64,000 bases of DNA. Origin: Gautieria morchelliformis. Taxonomy: Eukaryota; Basidiomycota; Agaricomycetes; Gomphales; Gomphaceae. The stretch is from the NCBI GenBank assembly GCA_015179125.1, contig WHVA01000119.1, forward strand, positions 124,001 through 188,000, in the 5' to 3' direction. Below the pieces are notes generated by a model. That model worked only from the letters and a program-made list of their open reading frames with translations, did no database searches and was not told the origin of the DNA. This document shows, piece by piece, positions 45,100-55,976 of the stretch. The position numbers and the translations under genes were made by a program. Numbering within the stretch: position 1 is the stretch's first letter; the number at the start of each line of letters is the position of its first letter.

Positions 45100-45238
45100 G
45101 CTCGCAGCCGACAGTAGAAGGTCTACTGGAGGGTCTCAACAATGTTTAGTCGTCGACGCAGCGATCTTTTTTCAGGATTGCTTCGAATCCACAATCGGTT
45201 GGCCACGTGGCGATCAACCGCAGGATAGTTCAAAAAGG

Positions 45239-45452
45239 TGTAAAGATGTCTATCTTAAGCCTTAAGTCACAAGAGCACAACAGAACTTGACCAATGTGTG
45301 GTATTCTGATGCTACGTAGTGACAGTGTAAGGGTAAGATGGGATGGGAACCGCTGACCAGTTCCCACGCATAAACTATACAGTGGGTCCCTAAGGGGCCT
45401 GCTGGGATTATGTAATAACTAGTATACATGTATGGTATCTAGGTTATTTACA
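45239..45452 (-). repeat. B2 5' LTR
   Basis: The partner of 34827-35040. The primer side (45222-45238) reads CCTTTTTGAACTATCC on the minus strand, nearly the same as in B1. Confidence 0.93.
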
Positions 45453-45457
45453 GAACC

Positions 45458-45537
45458 GATCATCCAGAATCCACTGTTTCACCCCCTGAAATCACTGTAG
45501 TCTTATTTGATAGCTACCGCAGTATTCTTGATGGCTG
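45458..45537 (-). repeat. Repeat D, minus copy, proximal part
   Basis: Reverse match of about 15640-15720 (tccagaatc, ttgatag). It abuts LINE ORF2 sequence; the exact junction was not resolved. Confidence 0.55.
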
Positions 45538-46589
45538 GGATGCAGGGGGTTGTGGCAGGCTCTGTTGGTGTACCTCGCAGCCTGACACATTTTGGATCTG
45601 GCCTGGTCGAGCTCCTTGGTCCACCACCACTTCGAGTAGGGTGTGGGCCTGGAGTATGGTACTAGCTCCTCTACAGTCGTGCTGATTGCCGTGGTGAGCT
45701 GTATCAGTCAATCCTCAAAGTCCTCCTTGCTGTCGATCTCCATGGGTGGGTGGAATATTTCAAGTCGCTCCTGCAGGCTCTTCCGGAATGCCGGCCAATC
45801 TACCTGATGCCAGTTCCTCCTTGCATGTTCTTCTGCTTTCGGTACTGATACATCAATAGTGCTTGATATGGGGTAGTGGTCCGTACATGGGGGTTGCGTA
45901 TCGGGGAAGACCATGCATTGGGTGAAGAGATTGTGATGTCTGAGGTGGCGAACACATTGTCTGGCCTCGTCAAGTTCTTGGTGTTGGACACGCATAGGGT
46001 CGGGATGTCCTTTGGTAGCACCATGAGTAGGTCATACTATGCTAGCAAGTCTAATAGAATCTGGGCGGCGTCGAGATTGGTTGCCATGAATAGATGTGAG
46101 TTGCATTCTTCATCCCACAGCAGGTGATGCCTGTTGAAATCTCCCATCCATAGCATATTTGACATGTTGATGGCTTGGTCATTCTGCCCATCAGTCTGGA
46201 TGGTGTTGTGTATGCTTTGGAGGGCATCCGGGCGGTCACAATCATTGTATATGTTAAATAATGTTATCGGGCCTGTATCAGTATATATCAGCATAGCACA
46301 ACATCATGTGAGTCGACATCAATTTGTTGCCAAGAGCTTGAGCGTAAGTGCCTATTTACAAAGATGGCGGCTCAGGTTTTCTTGAGGTTGTCTCTGTGTG
46401 TTGTAGGGTCGATGAATACCAATGGCGGTTGATGCAGGTGTCTCCCAAGAAGTCAAAATATGGTTCCTGTAGTATTATGATGTCGTAGGCATTGGGGTCC
46501 ATGGAATTGGTCAAGTCTTGTTGTGCTACATCAGATTTGTTGAGGTTCTGCTGCCATATTTTCAATGTTGTGATGTGTTGCTCACTCAT
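45514..46589 (-). pseudogene. LINE ORF2, endonuclease part only
   Basis: ATG at 46589 gives MSEQHITTLKIWQQNLNKS, with the AP-endonuclease motifs QNLNKS, IILQEPY and MGDFNRHHLLWDE (about 46160). Then comes the linker with SKWWWTKELDQARSK and a Tad1-like HPSHQEY. Several frameshifts occur. No reverse transcriptase follows: the sequence passes into repeat D at about 45537, so the element is internally deleted or was always incomplete. ORF2 starts inside the end of ORF1 (8-nt overlap, 46582-46589). Confidence 0.8.
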
Positions 46590-47271
46590 GGGATGGGTGG
46601 TTGGGTTGTGATGACCTTACCTTTGGGCAAATTACGATCCCCTTGTCACCGAGGGACAATTGACGTGGGCGTGGCTTGTACTCTGAACACCCTCCTCTGC
46701 TGCTTGAACGGCGGTTGACTGATCGGCCACGGGAGTTTCGGGATGGTGGCCGGTGTCTGGATTGGTGATGGTTGACTGGCCTCTGCAGATCTTCCTCTGG
46801 GCGATATGTGTCGGTGTTCGAATGCATACGATAGTGGTGGTGGAGTGGAGGGGCCAGGGGTGGTGTGAGTTCTTGCTGGGAGTTGATTGCCTCCTATGAC
46901 TGCGGGTCCCTGCTGGAGGGGAAGAACCACATGTTGTTTTCCAGATTCTTTTGTTGGATCCTGGCATTGCATTCCCTGAAGGAGGGACACGTCCCATGCG
47001 GCATGGCCTGCCTTGTTGTAGTTGATGCGCCTGTATTGGTTGGGGTCAGTTGTGCTGCACTCTGCCGATCTGTGTCCGTCGTTTCCACATGTGCCACATC
47101 TGTCAATGGACTGGGGGCACTGCCTGGCAATGTGGGCGGTGCCTAATCTCTGGCACTTAAGGCAATGCTTGGCCTCCTGGAGGAGTTTCCTAGCTGTCGT
47201 TCTAGTGCTTGCGATTAATATACCAAGCCTGATGAGGGTGTTGGCTGCCATGCGATTGCGCAGTTGTATGA
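46582..47271 (-). pseudogene. LINE ORF1, C-terminal part with zinc knuckles
   Basis: IQLRNRMAANTLIRLGI, then two knuckles, CLKCQRLGTAHIARQC and CGTCGNDGHRSAEC, then a Pro/Ser/Arg tail ending NHPSHE*. It is the Gag-like nucleic-acid-binding protein of Tad1/I-type LINEs. Element C splits it at 47272. Confidence 0.8.
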
Positions 47272-47459
47272 TGTAAAGACGTAGATTCCCAGGGGAAGTC
47301 CACAAGACCCCACTGTATAGTAGTGCATGGGAACTGCCCGGCAGTTCCCCAGCTTAACTTACCTTGTAAACTGTCACTACGTAGCATCAGAATCCCACAG
47401 CTTGGTTGATCTCTGCTGATCTTGTGATACCCACAAGGCCCTAAGTTTACTCCTTTACA
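47272..47459 (+). repeat. Element C 5' LTR
   Basis: tgtaaagacg...cctttaca. It is followed by cttttttgagattcc, a primer-site candidate like that of B. Confidence 0.9.
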
Positions 47460-47483
47460 CTTTTTTGAGATTCCATCAGCTGT

Positions 47484-47915
47484 TTGCCCAGCAAACAGCT
47501 GGACTGTGTTTTCTGCAGCATCTTGAAAAAGACCGCTACTCTGACGGCTTCACTGTCAAAAACTGTTGCTGCGATGTCTTCATCGCAGCAACCACACAGT
47601 AGTGCGTTCTTGCACTACTGTGTGTCTGAGGTTGCGAAACGCAGCCTCAGCGTAGACCGACCTCATCGGTCTACTGCGGATCCGTCGCACTCTCAGCGAC
47701 TTATGGATGACGCAGGGCTCTCGAGCCCTAGCTATCAAAGCCGGAGCCTCATGACAGACCGCGAGGAGAGCCAGCAACAGCTCTGTATGTTCAGAGTGTT
47801 GGAGGACAGGATGGCTGAGTTGTGCCATGACTTACGCAACCTATGGCACAACTCAGCCAACGATGATGACCTGGCCAAACCGCCGTGGAGCATGCTCGCA
47901 CCAGGACCCACGTGA
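47484..47915 (+). CDS. Element C internal ORF, unknown
   Basis: An open frame of 143 aa starting soon after the 5' LTR, MPSKQLDCVFCSILKKTATL, Ser- and Arg-rich, with a helical middle (LCMFRVLEDRMAELCHDLRN). Its position matches the 5' ORF of B, but I see no clear sequence similarity. It could be a remnant of gag or meaningless. Confidence 0.3.
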   Translation: MPSKQLDCVFCSILKKTATLTASLSKTVAAMSSSQQPHSSAFLHYCVSEVAKRSLSVDRPHRSTADPSHSQRLMDDAGLSSPSYQSRSLMTDREESQQQLCMFRVLEDRMAELCHDLRNLWHNSANDDDLAKPPWSMLAPGPT

Positions 47916-48912
47916 GTCAAACTGAATGAGGACACGCCTTCGCTGAAGGAAGGCGTGGAACCGGTCACGCAGCTGGCCTGGCCGCAACGAGGTTCCTCCA
48001 TGGCGCATCCACTCCCCACGACATCCCCAGCCTCCCCAGGGACAGGCCGGCCACACTGGGCGTGATGCACGATGTGACACACCCATCGACGCCACCTCCA
48101 CCATCCCCATTGCGCATCTGTGCTCCAGGCCACCCCAGATGGCTGCGGATGACCATCACACACCACCTGGTGTGTGCCTCCATCCTGTGGAATGCCCAGG
48201 AGCCACCCAGGAGCACTGGGAACCCACCTAAGCCGCAATCAGCACGCAGCATCATCCACGCACCCCATCTGCCACCCCGGCCGCCCTGCTCAGTCCCAGC
48301 CAGTGGGACCAGTGGTGCACGCTCCTTAGAGCATGCATCCACCTCTGGGGACCCTCCAGAGGTCCCCAGAGTTGGCCAGACATTGCACATGCCACGCCCG
48401 GCGCGCAGTGTCATCCGCAGTCGCGCATGGCCCCAGGCACCATCCTGGCCGCCCTGCTCGCTCTCAGCAAGCAGGAGAGGTGGTGCACGCTCCCTAGAGC
48501 GTGCATCCACCTCTGGGGGCCCTCAAAAGGCCCCCAGAGCGCACCAGGTGCCCTGCACACTTGAGAGCACCCAAGTTGTTCTCAACCGTGGGTTTCGGTT
48601 CAGAGGGGGGAGAAACATGCCCCCAAACCAACCAACCAACCACCCACTACAACCTGGGAGTGCCTCCGAAGCCGGCACAACCACTGGTGTTCAGAATGCT
48701 GAACACCAGAACAGGTGTGTTGGCACTGTGCCAACACATCTGCCATGATGCCATAGCATGGCATTATGCTGTTCATGTCAGATCTGAGATATCAGATCCG
48801 CTGGTATTCCGATGTACATCAGAATAGCCTGATCCATACACCCATCCCTTTCTCAAGGTCAAAGGGGTGCTTCTTTTGGATCACCTGGTGGGTTCCTTCT
48901 AGATGGGGAGGG

Positions 48913-49100
48913 TGTAAAGATGTAGATTCCCAGGGGGGGGCCACAAGACCCCACTGTATAGTAGTGCATGGGAACTGCCTGGCAGTTCCCCAGCTTAACT
49001 TACCTTGTAAACTGTCACTACGTAGCATCAGAATCCCACAGCTTGGTCAATCTCTGCTGCTCTTGTGATACCCACAAGGCCCTAAGTTTACTCCTTTACA
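48913..49100 (+). repeat. Element C 3' LTR
   Basis: Almost identical to the 5' LTR; the differences are mainly single bases. Confidence 0.9.
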
Positions 49101-49105
49101 TATGA

Positions 49106-50383
49106 TAAGGTGTGCTGTCGATTGGCGGTCTGACCGGCATTCCAGTGGTTTTATCCATCACACTGCTACAATGTCCCCTCGCTCAAGGGTGTTGGAGTCT
49201 TCGCCGCTATGTCATCCTTGGAGTTGGGGTCGTCGAATCTGATGGGGACGAACTCTGCTATGACGGAGTAGGTGTTAGTCTTGAATACTGCGGAGGTGTC
49301 AAAGTGAGCTGTGAAATTCTCAGACTTCCTCTGGCTCTGGACGAGCTCAGCTGCCTCTTCGGTGCAGAACTCTAGGAGGAGCCTGTTGTTGTTGGGGAGC
49401 CTCTGCACCCCCACTCACTACCTTGGGCTTTTCTTGCTCTTCGTCCCATTCCATCGTGTCTATTGCTTGATTTGCTCTGCTGAGTATGTCTGGATTGGAT
49501 TGGCGTAGCGCCTGGAGCTCTTGTGTGACCGGGGCTTTGTCGACGAAGACTTGTCAGGCGCGGAGGTCACTTCTGGCAAGCATGCTGGATTGCAAGCTGA
49601 CTGGCCTGGTGGTGCATGCTGCAAGTGCTGCTGCGTAGGTTGGGTATCGAACGGCGGCCATGCTAGTTGTGGTTCCTTCCATGGTGTGCGAGTGGTTTCG
49701 GGTTGCTGTGATTTGAGCTGTGACCACCTCTACTTTCCTTTGCGCCGTTCCATCACTCTCCTGCTGCAACTCCTCCACCGTTCCCGCGAGGCTGTTTGTG
49801 GAGTTAGTGATTTTGGACACCGCGTTTTCCGCCCTCTGGATTGTCGGTGCTAGGATGTCGTTGACGCCGGAGAGTCGTTCCTTGACGAGTGTTGCTATGC
49901 TTGATATGGTTGAGCGCTCTGCTAAGTCCACTATTAGTGTCGAGACGGCCTTGATTCCTTCCTCCGTTGGCTTGGGGATCGAGGTTTGAGCTTCAGCCAA
50001 GTGCAGCAGCGCGGTTGCAAGGTTGTGGAACGTTAGGAGTTGCTGCTCGGAGAGAAGGCGCTTGGAGAGCAAGTACTGATGCGCTTCTTCCGGGGTGAGC
50101 GGTGAGCCCTTAGGTTAGATATCCGTGTTGTTCCTGATCGTGTTCTGTGTGCTAGAGCGAAGGTTTCGGTCGCCTGCGCTGGTCGGGGACGTGGCGGGGC
50201 CTTTTTGCTGGGATTGCCTGCCATTGGGGCCAGGTTTTCGCGGGTTGGCCGCGGATGTCGACTACTAGGTGCTGGTTGAGGGTCCACGACGCGTCCAGCT
50301 TGAGATTGGTTCGAGATTTTGGGGTTTGAGGCCTGGGAGGACTGTGGGAAAATTGCTTGTGGTGGTGGGTTGGGATCAGTCAT
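49106..50383 (-). pseudogene. LINE ORF1, N-terminal part
   Basis: ATG at 50383 gives MTDPNPPPQAIFPQSS. A frameshift near 50060 leads to LLSEQQLLTFHNLATALLHL and a long helical region (ISSIATLVKERLSGVNDILA), then GVQRLPNNNRLLLEFCTEEA and WIKPLECR. It joins 47271 across element C. It has the usual layout of LINE ORF1: disordered N-terminus, coiled coil, then RRM-like and knuckle parts. Confidence 0.7.
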
Positions 50384-51200
50384 GTGTGTTGGCGGAATTG
50401 GATGAGGAAGTACGAGGTGGAGACTTGGCCAGAGGAGGTGGTGAAGGTATTCTGGGATCTAATTGATAGGGTGTCTTACTTTACCAATGGCGACCTTGAT
50501 GCAAGCCTGTGCTATGTTATTGTCTCCTTTGTGCTTTGTGTTTTCCCTATCCCTTGTCTTCCTCTTCGCGCGACCGTCGACGCGTCATCGCACCAAAGTG
50601 GCGCCCGGATCTCCAGATTCCAATATTGACTACCGTGTTCCAGCAATACTTTGCAGTTGAGCTTCCTGGCGTGCATACCACCGCCTGGCCTGGGGACGTG
50701 ACACGTGATTTCGGAGCTGAGACATGCTGAGACTATTCTATCGACGGACCAGGGCTGCACGGGCTAATTGTGCATCCACAAATGAATCAACGTTTTGCCC
50801 CAGTTAGGCTTGCGTGTCTTTCCTTTGAAAGGAAGGGAGGGAAAAGAGCGAGAAACGGGGCTCAGGTGTGTCGACAGTTTAGATCAAGACTAGTGGGAGG
50901 GCCGTGCGGCGTGGGCGTCGGACGCTGTTACACAGTCGGAGCCGCGGACCAGGGAATTGGGGAACTGCGGCAACGCATGTGTAAATCGAGGATCTAGATC
51001 TAGCGTGGGAGGATCACTCGATTGTGACGCCCGGCTAGATTAATTAAACGACAGGGATCCCCCGCGCTTGGTGGCCCCCGGGAGCACCGTGGTCAATATT
51101 CCCCCTTAGTCGAAACCATACGATTTCACACATTTATGCTCGCCACCGTCGATGACGGCGAGCACATATCATATCCCGGACGTGAGAGGCAGGTCTCGTA
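50384..51200. other. Intergenic, LINE 5' edge to gene island
   Basis: It contains the LINE 5' untranslated end (to about 50480) and then unique-looking sequence. No gene with supporting motifs was seen on either strand. Confidence 0.4.
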
Positions 51201-51272
51201 CTTGTCGGAGATCGGCGTGGATAGCCGAGTATGGACGCACGTTTATCCCTGCGTACCGTGTACCGCGTGGAG

Positions 51273-51331
51273 GTCACGTGCCGACACATCACGTGACCGT
51301 GTCTCCTTCTCGACGCTAATTTATATATATT
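51273..51331 (+). promoter_or_regulatory. Promoter region of the phospholipase B gene
   Basis: Two CACGTG boxes 8 bp apart (gtcacgtg 51273-51280, tcacgtga 51289-51296), then a TATA-like run ttatatatat at 51321-51330, about 150 bp before the start codon. CACGTG is the core for fungal bHLH factors, including phosphate regulators of the Pho4 type. A role in phosphate control is inference only. Confidence 0.45.
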
Positions 51332-51477
51332 GCCTCATTATATATATTCCCTTATGTTCCGATGCGACGCGGGAGCTCAGCCAAGACACGCTTTCCCTAC
51401 CACTCTCCCAGTACGTGCTCTCCCTCCATATTTCGAACCCGTCTCACTGCACTCTTCCCAGAAATTGTGGTGTTCTA

Positions 51478-53887
51478 ATGCGTGCATTATCGTCGCGCGT
51501 GCTTCTCGCCCTCCTGCCCGCGTTGGCCGTTTCCCAGTCCTCGCCATCCGCCCCACTCGCAAATCCCACCCAAGTTCCGTGTCCCAATGTGCCACTCATT
51601 CGTTCCGCAGGCCCGCCGGCTCAGCAATCCCTGTCCTCAGGGGAATCCTCGTACGTCTCCTCCCGCGCCGACAGTGTCCTCCCGGACGCGTGGAAGGCCT
51701 ACCTGGACAACGTCAATGCCGCGTCCAGCCCGCCTTTGCCCCGCTATGTGGCCGAGATTTTGACCTGCCCCTCAGAAGGCCTTCCCAAGCTCGGCATCGC
51801 CACCTCAGGGGGTGGATACCGCGCCGCGTTCTTCGGCGCTGCCGCGCTCACCTCTCTGGACGGGAGAAACACGACCTCCGTCGCCAAGGGCACCGGGGGC
51901 CTCCTCCAGGCTGCCACCTACCTCGCAGGCCTCTCGGGCGGCTCCTGGCTCACCCTCGCCCTCTCACAGGCCAACTTCCCCACCTTCCCCGAGCTCATCT
52001 TTCCCCCTGCACCCGCGACGTCGCCCGCTGGTGACCCGAATGCCGCCTTTGGCGGGTTCATCCCCCAATTTGACATTACCGCGCCCGGGCCCACCGCGCA
52101 GGACACGCTGGCGTACATCGAGGTCCTGCTGGCCGAGTCCAAGGCGAAACAACTCTCGTCGGGTCTGCCTATTACCATTACGGACCCGTGGTCCCGCGGT
52201 CTGGCCAGACATTTCGTCAACGGCACGACTGCACAGAATGTGTTGGGCAACGGTACCCACGGCGCTGGTATCTTGCTCTCGGGGCTCACCAGTCTGTGAG
52301 TGACGCCATTCCTGTGTGGAATCGCCGTCTGAGTCTCGCAGGCCATCGTTCCAGGCCCACGCTCAGCCGTTCCCCATCGTCGTCGTCAACTCCATCCCAC
52401 CGAACCCGAACGTCTCTGAAATCGTTCCGGGCGACTCCGTACCGCTCACGAGTGAAATATGGGAGTTCAACGTCTGTGAGTGAACGTGCGCTCAGCAGCA
52501 GCCGTATATAGTATAGTCCCCGCACTCATCTTCACCAACAGTCGAGAGTGGCTCGTGGGACCCCTCGCTGGGGTCGTTCATCCCCACCGCGCTCCTGGGG
52601 TCGACCAATTCCAGCAACTGCATGGCCGGGCTTGACCAGGTCTCCTTCATCCAGGGCCTATCCAGCAATATCTTCAACGAATTCAACGGTGCGTCATTAA
52701 TTATCTCTCCGCATATCCCGACGGTGGTGTCTGACACACTGGATTTAGTATCCGGGGGCTCGCTGCAAGCGTCTCCGATCGGGCCGTTGGTCTCCCTCGT
52801 GGAGGCCTCGTTTCCGGGGGAGAGCGTGCGCTACGACGCGGGCGCAGTCCCCAACCCGTTCAAGGGCGTGAATCCCGTGCGTACTACTACTGCGCTGCCG
52901 CCGTTTACCGTTTACCGTTTACCGTTTTACCGTTTTACGGGGCGTTTTTTCTTGACATTGACATTGCGTTTTCGTTTCGTTTAGGCGACGTACACGAACG
53001 CGAACGAGGACTTTCTCGCGCTGGTGGATGGGGGCTCGGACGGCGAGGTCGTGCCGCTGCAGCCGCTGCTCGTGCGTGCGCGAGGCATCGACACCATCAT
53101 CGCTATTGATGCGGTAAGCCGCCTGCGCTGTCCATGTCGCGACGTTATCTTTATCAGCGACCCACGTGGTCGGACCCTTAGGCCGCCGATACCACAGAGA
53201 ACTTCACGAACGGCACCGATCTGATCGTACGTCCCACTTTGTTTATATTTATTTTTATTCTGCGTATTCATGTACAATGACGTCATTTTCTTATTTCTGC
53301 GTTTCTGCGTTTGCTCCGCACACGGCACAGAACACGGCGAAGCGCGCCGCGCTCTTCGGCGCGCAGTACCCGTTCCCGGCCGTGCCTGCCACGCCGGCCG
53401 TGTTCGTGCAGCAGGGCCTGAACCGGCGGCCCACCTTCTTCGGGTGCGACGAGGCGCCGGGTACGCCGATGGTTATTTATATCGCGAACGGGGGGCCGCC
53501 CCTGGATGGGGGCGCGGCGCCGGTGACGAACACGAGCACCGGGCAGACGACGTACTCCCCGCAGGAGGTACGTGCTGCCTCTTTTTTTTTTTCTTCGCGG
53601 TGGACCGCCCCGCTCACTGCGCGCAGGCGCAGGCGTTCCTGGACCAGGCGTACGCGATCGCGACGCAGGGCATCGACGGCACCGGCGCGGGGTGGGGCAC
53701 GTGTCTCGCGTGCGCGGTGGTGGACCGCGCGCGCGCAAGGCGCGGCGCGGTAAGGGAGGGCGTGTGCGCGGCGTGCCTCGCGCGGTACTGCTGGACCCCG
53801 CCGGGGAGCCAGGGGAGCCACGGGGCCCCACACCGCCCGCGAGGGGCAACGACAACGAACATCATGATGAGAGGCGATGATCGATGA
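51478..53887 (+). CDS. Secreted lysophospholipase / phospholipase B
   Basis: The enzyme hydrolyses acyl esters of (lyso)phospholipids; fungal members are secreted or cell-wall bound. Eight exons: 51478-52295, 52342-52475, 52542-52688, 52749-52876, 52985-53113, 53182-53226, 53331-53567, 53627-53887 (1,899 nt, 632 aa, all introns GT..AG, 46-108 nt). Residues 1-20 form a signal peptide (MRALSSRVLLALLPALAVSQ), which decides the start over an open upstream extension. SGGGYRAAF (110-118) is the oxyanion site and GLSGGSW (151-157) holds the nucleophile Ser. LVDGG puts the catalytic Asp at about 424. NXT/S sites (NGT, NFT) are common. A Cys-rich end (CLACAVVDRARARR, CAACLARYCW) matches the family C-terminus. 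After it a 35-residue tail has no family match. No GPI signal was seen. Confidence 0.9.
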
Positions 53888-53965
53888 GGGAGGGCGTGCA
53901 TCATGATTACCGCGTGGGCGCATTGCAGCGTGGTGGAACCGTCCATCTTTGTGTTAAAAAAAGCA

Positions 53966-53990
53966 AATAAAAGAATAAAAAAATTAATGA
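53966..53990 (+). terminator. Polyadenylation-like signals
   Basis: aataaa motifs at 53966-53980, about 80 bp after the phospholipase stop, in an A-rich run. They fit a 3' end of transcription. Confidence 0.4.
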
Positions 53991-54013
53991 TAATTGATTT
54001 AGAGCTGCGACTC

Positions 54014-55170
54014 TAAGCAGGATTGGATACTGATACTGATGCCGGCGCTCTTTCGCGTCGCGCGACCGGGGCTTGGACCGTGCTCAAGCCAAGACTGGAG
54101 CGAAGCGCAGAGACGGAGGCTCGGGAGGCTGACTTCTGAGCGTCGGGGACGGCCCACTGGCCTGGCAGTGGAGGCGCGCGGAGCGCGAGAGCAACCGGTC
54201 TTTGTTGGGATCGACTCGGATGTATAGCTTGTAGGCCCAGTCAATTGCCGTAGTTCAAGGTCGTTAAACCCAGCGGCAGCATATCAGCTGATCAAGCACC
54301 TCCCCTCCGGAAGCTGTGCTGTGTCCAGCAAATGGGTGTCGGGTTAACTCCCAATCCCAGCTGGGCAAGGTCTTCGCAACTGCGGGTAAGGTGAACTGCC
54401 GTGCGGGGTCGAAGGCCTTCATACTGCGTGCCGTAAATTTGCCGCAGCGCAGGCAGGCTGGGACGGCGAGACAGAGCAGATAGTGGCGATGCAGTTGATG
54501 TCGCCAGTCGTGGATGCCTCGGGATGAAGGGACATGATCTGGCGAAGAAGGGTGAAGGTAATCGGGAGTTTAGGCTTCCTGTCTTTCTCCCCCATGTACC
54601 TCTAATACCCCGGACCATCCATCCTCTGGAGCAACGGTGACTCGCAAGGCCGTTATCAATGTGGGCAGAGCGGAGGTGCACGATATAGGACTTGATAGTC
54701 TTGGGTTGCAGAGCACGAGGCCCGAGGAAGGCCACCCATTCAAGGACTACGACAGATGGAGCCGGAGGAATCCCGGAGGTGAGGATGAGCAAGGACAAAT
54801 TCAAAGAACGAGCGACTGGCCGGTGGTGTTGCGAGTGCTGGAGGCTAAGCCATGCCAGAGCCAGAATGCTGCCAGTCTTGAGATGTGAGGGTGCGTCTGG
54901 TACCAATAGTTGGATGGTGGGGTGAGGTGGGCTGCTGGTTTAAATAATGGGCAGAGGCGAACAAACGAGAGTACATATAACGAGAAGCATAGTCAGCTAG
55001 CGCAATTAGCGGAAGAAGAAAGCCAAGAAGATTCAAGCTGCGCTGCTAGCATAACGAATCATGCGAAGGTTTGTCATCACGTGCATCGGAGACTCCAGAG
55101 GTGACCCCAGCGAAGAATTGCTTGCAAAACCGCGTAGATTTCTTTGACTGTATATCGCGTTCAAGGAATC
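54014..55170. other. Segment inserted between the two copies of the phospholipase 3' end
   Basis: Unique between the duplicated blocks. It contains the tyrosine-recombinase fragment and no other recognisable gene. Left of the fragment the DNA is GC-rich and non-coding. Confidence 0.5.
54292..54906 (-). pseudogene. Tyrosine recombinase fragment (Crypton/DIRS-like)
   Basis: The minus frame contains EWVAFLGPRALQPKTIKSYI, the core-binding SAM-like part, then MVRGIRG. After a degenerate middle come LTRSCEDLAQLGLGV and QHSFRRGGA, the HxxR-type catalytic box of tyrosine recombinases. The segment with the first Arg and the CPV-type box between them is missing, and nothing sensible follows the HSFRRGGA, so the final Tyr is absent. 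An inactive relic of a YR transposon; which class cannot be said. Confidence 0.6.
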
Positions 55171-55976
55171 GCTCGGACGGCGAGGTCGTCCCGCTGCAGC
55201 CGCTGCTCGTACGTGCGCGAGGCGACGCCATCATTACGCTTGATGCGGTAAGCAGCCTGCGCTGTCGCTGTCGATGCCATGTCGCGACTTTACTTATCGT
55301 TGTCCTTAGGCCGCCGATACCCAGAGAACTTGACGAACGGCACCGATCTGATCTTTGTATATTTATCTTTATCTGCGTACCATGTACGACGTCATATTTC
55401 TTTTTCTGCGCCAGACCACGGCTAAACGCGCCGCGCTGTTTGGGTACCCGTTCCCGGCCGTGCATGCAGGAAGGCTCTTCGGTGCAACGAGGCTCCGCCG
55501 ACTCCGATGGTTATTTATGTCGCAAACGGGGCCCTGGATGGGGATGGCGCGGCGCCGGTGACCAACACGAGCACCGGGCAGACGACGTACCCGCCGCAGG
55601 AGGTGTCGCTGTGGCCGTTTCTCTGACCCGCCCGCGCAGGCCCAGAGCTTCCTCGACCAGGCGTGCGCGGTCGCGACGCAGGGCATCGACGGCACCCGCA
55701 CCGAGTGCGGCGGGGCGTGTGCGGCGTGCCTCGCGCGGTACGGCTGGGCCCCGCCCCGGGGAGCCAGGCCGAGTCGAGCGGGCCGGGGCCCCACATCTCC
55801 CGCGAGGGGCAACGACAACGAACAACGAACGTGATCATGATGGACGATGAGGGCGTGCACCACACGATGATCAATGATTCCGCGTGGATGCATTGCAGCG
55901 TGGAGCTGGCTATCTTTGTGTTCACAAAGCAGATACAAAAATAATATGTCACTATTTTGATTTAGAGCTGCGACTC
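55171..55976 (+). pseudogene. Tandem-duplicated, decayed 3' end of the phospholipase B gene
   Basis: It starts at gctcggacggcgaggtc, equal to 53034, and ends at gatttagagctgcgactc, equal to 53996-54013, so coding and 3' flank were copied together. It keeps traces of exons 5-8 (PLQPLLVRARGD, TNTSTGQTTYPPQE, FLDQACAVATQGIDGT, CAACLARYGWAP). It lacks the N-terminal catalytic half and has deletions in exon 7. The exon 6-7 intron is changed. It cannot encode an enzyme. Confidence 0.85.

Larger units (their letters stand above)
34827..45452 (-). mobile_element. Ty3/gypsy chromovirus 'B2', second copy of the B family
   Basis: The LTRs are 34827-35040 and 45239-45452, each 214 bp. The flanking 5-mers aaacc (34822-34826) and gaacc (45453-45457) differ at one base. 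The complement of a polypurine tract follows the left LTR. It has the same order as B1: 5' ORF, Gag, protease, RT, RNase H, integrase, chromodomain, ORF3. I count about 7 differences between the LTRs, about half the number in B1, so B2 is younger. It holds F2 (37034-37574), a solo LTR G (39599-40160) and about 330 bp of extra sequence in gag. Confidence 0.92.
47272..49100 (+). mobile_element. Small non-autonomous LTR element C
   Basis: Two 188-bp LTRs (47272-47459, 48913-49100) and the perfect TSD tatga (47267-47271, 49101-49105). A polypurine tract (gatggggaggg) lies before the right LTR, which sets the plus orientation. The inside is 1.45 kb with no protease, RT or integrase. The LTR, read in sense, shares a core with the B LTRs (complement of gatgctacgtagtgacagt, gggaac, gttccca, actatacagtggg), so C may be mobilised by B proteins. 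Confidence 0.9.

Noticed and set aside
47980..48750. Long Pro/Ser-rich frames inside element C
   Set aside because: Open on several frames of both strands because of CCA/TGG-rich repeats. No start context or domain.
51136..51477. Upstream extension of the phospholipase frame to 51136
   Set aside because: It would place 114 residues before a clear signal peptide and would run through the TATA-like and CACGTG region. The ATG at 51478 is the sensible start.
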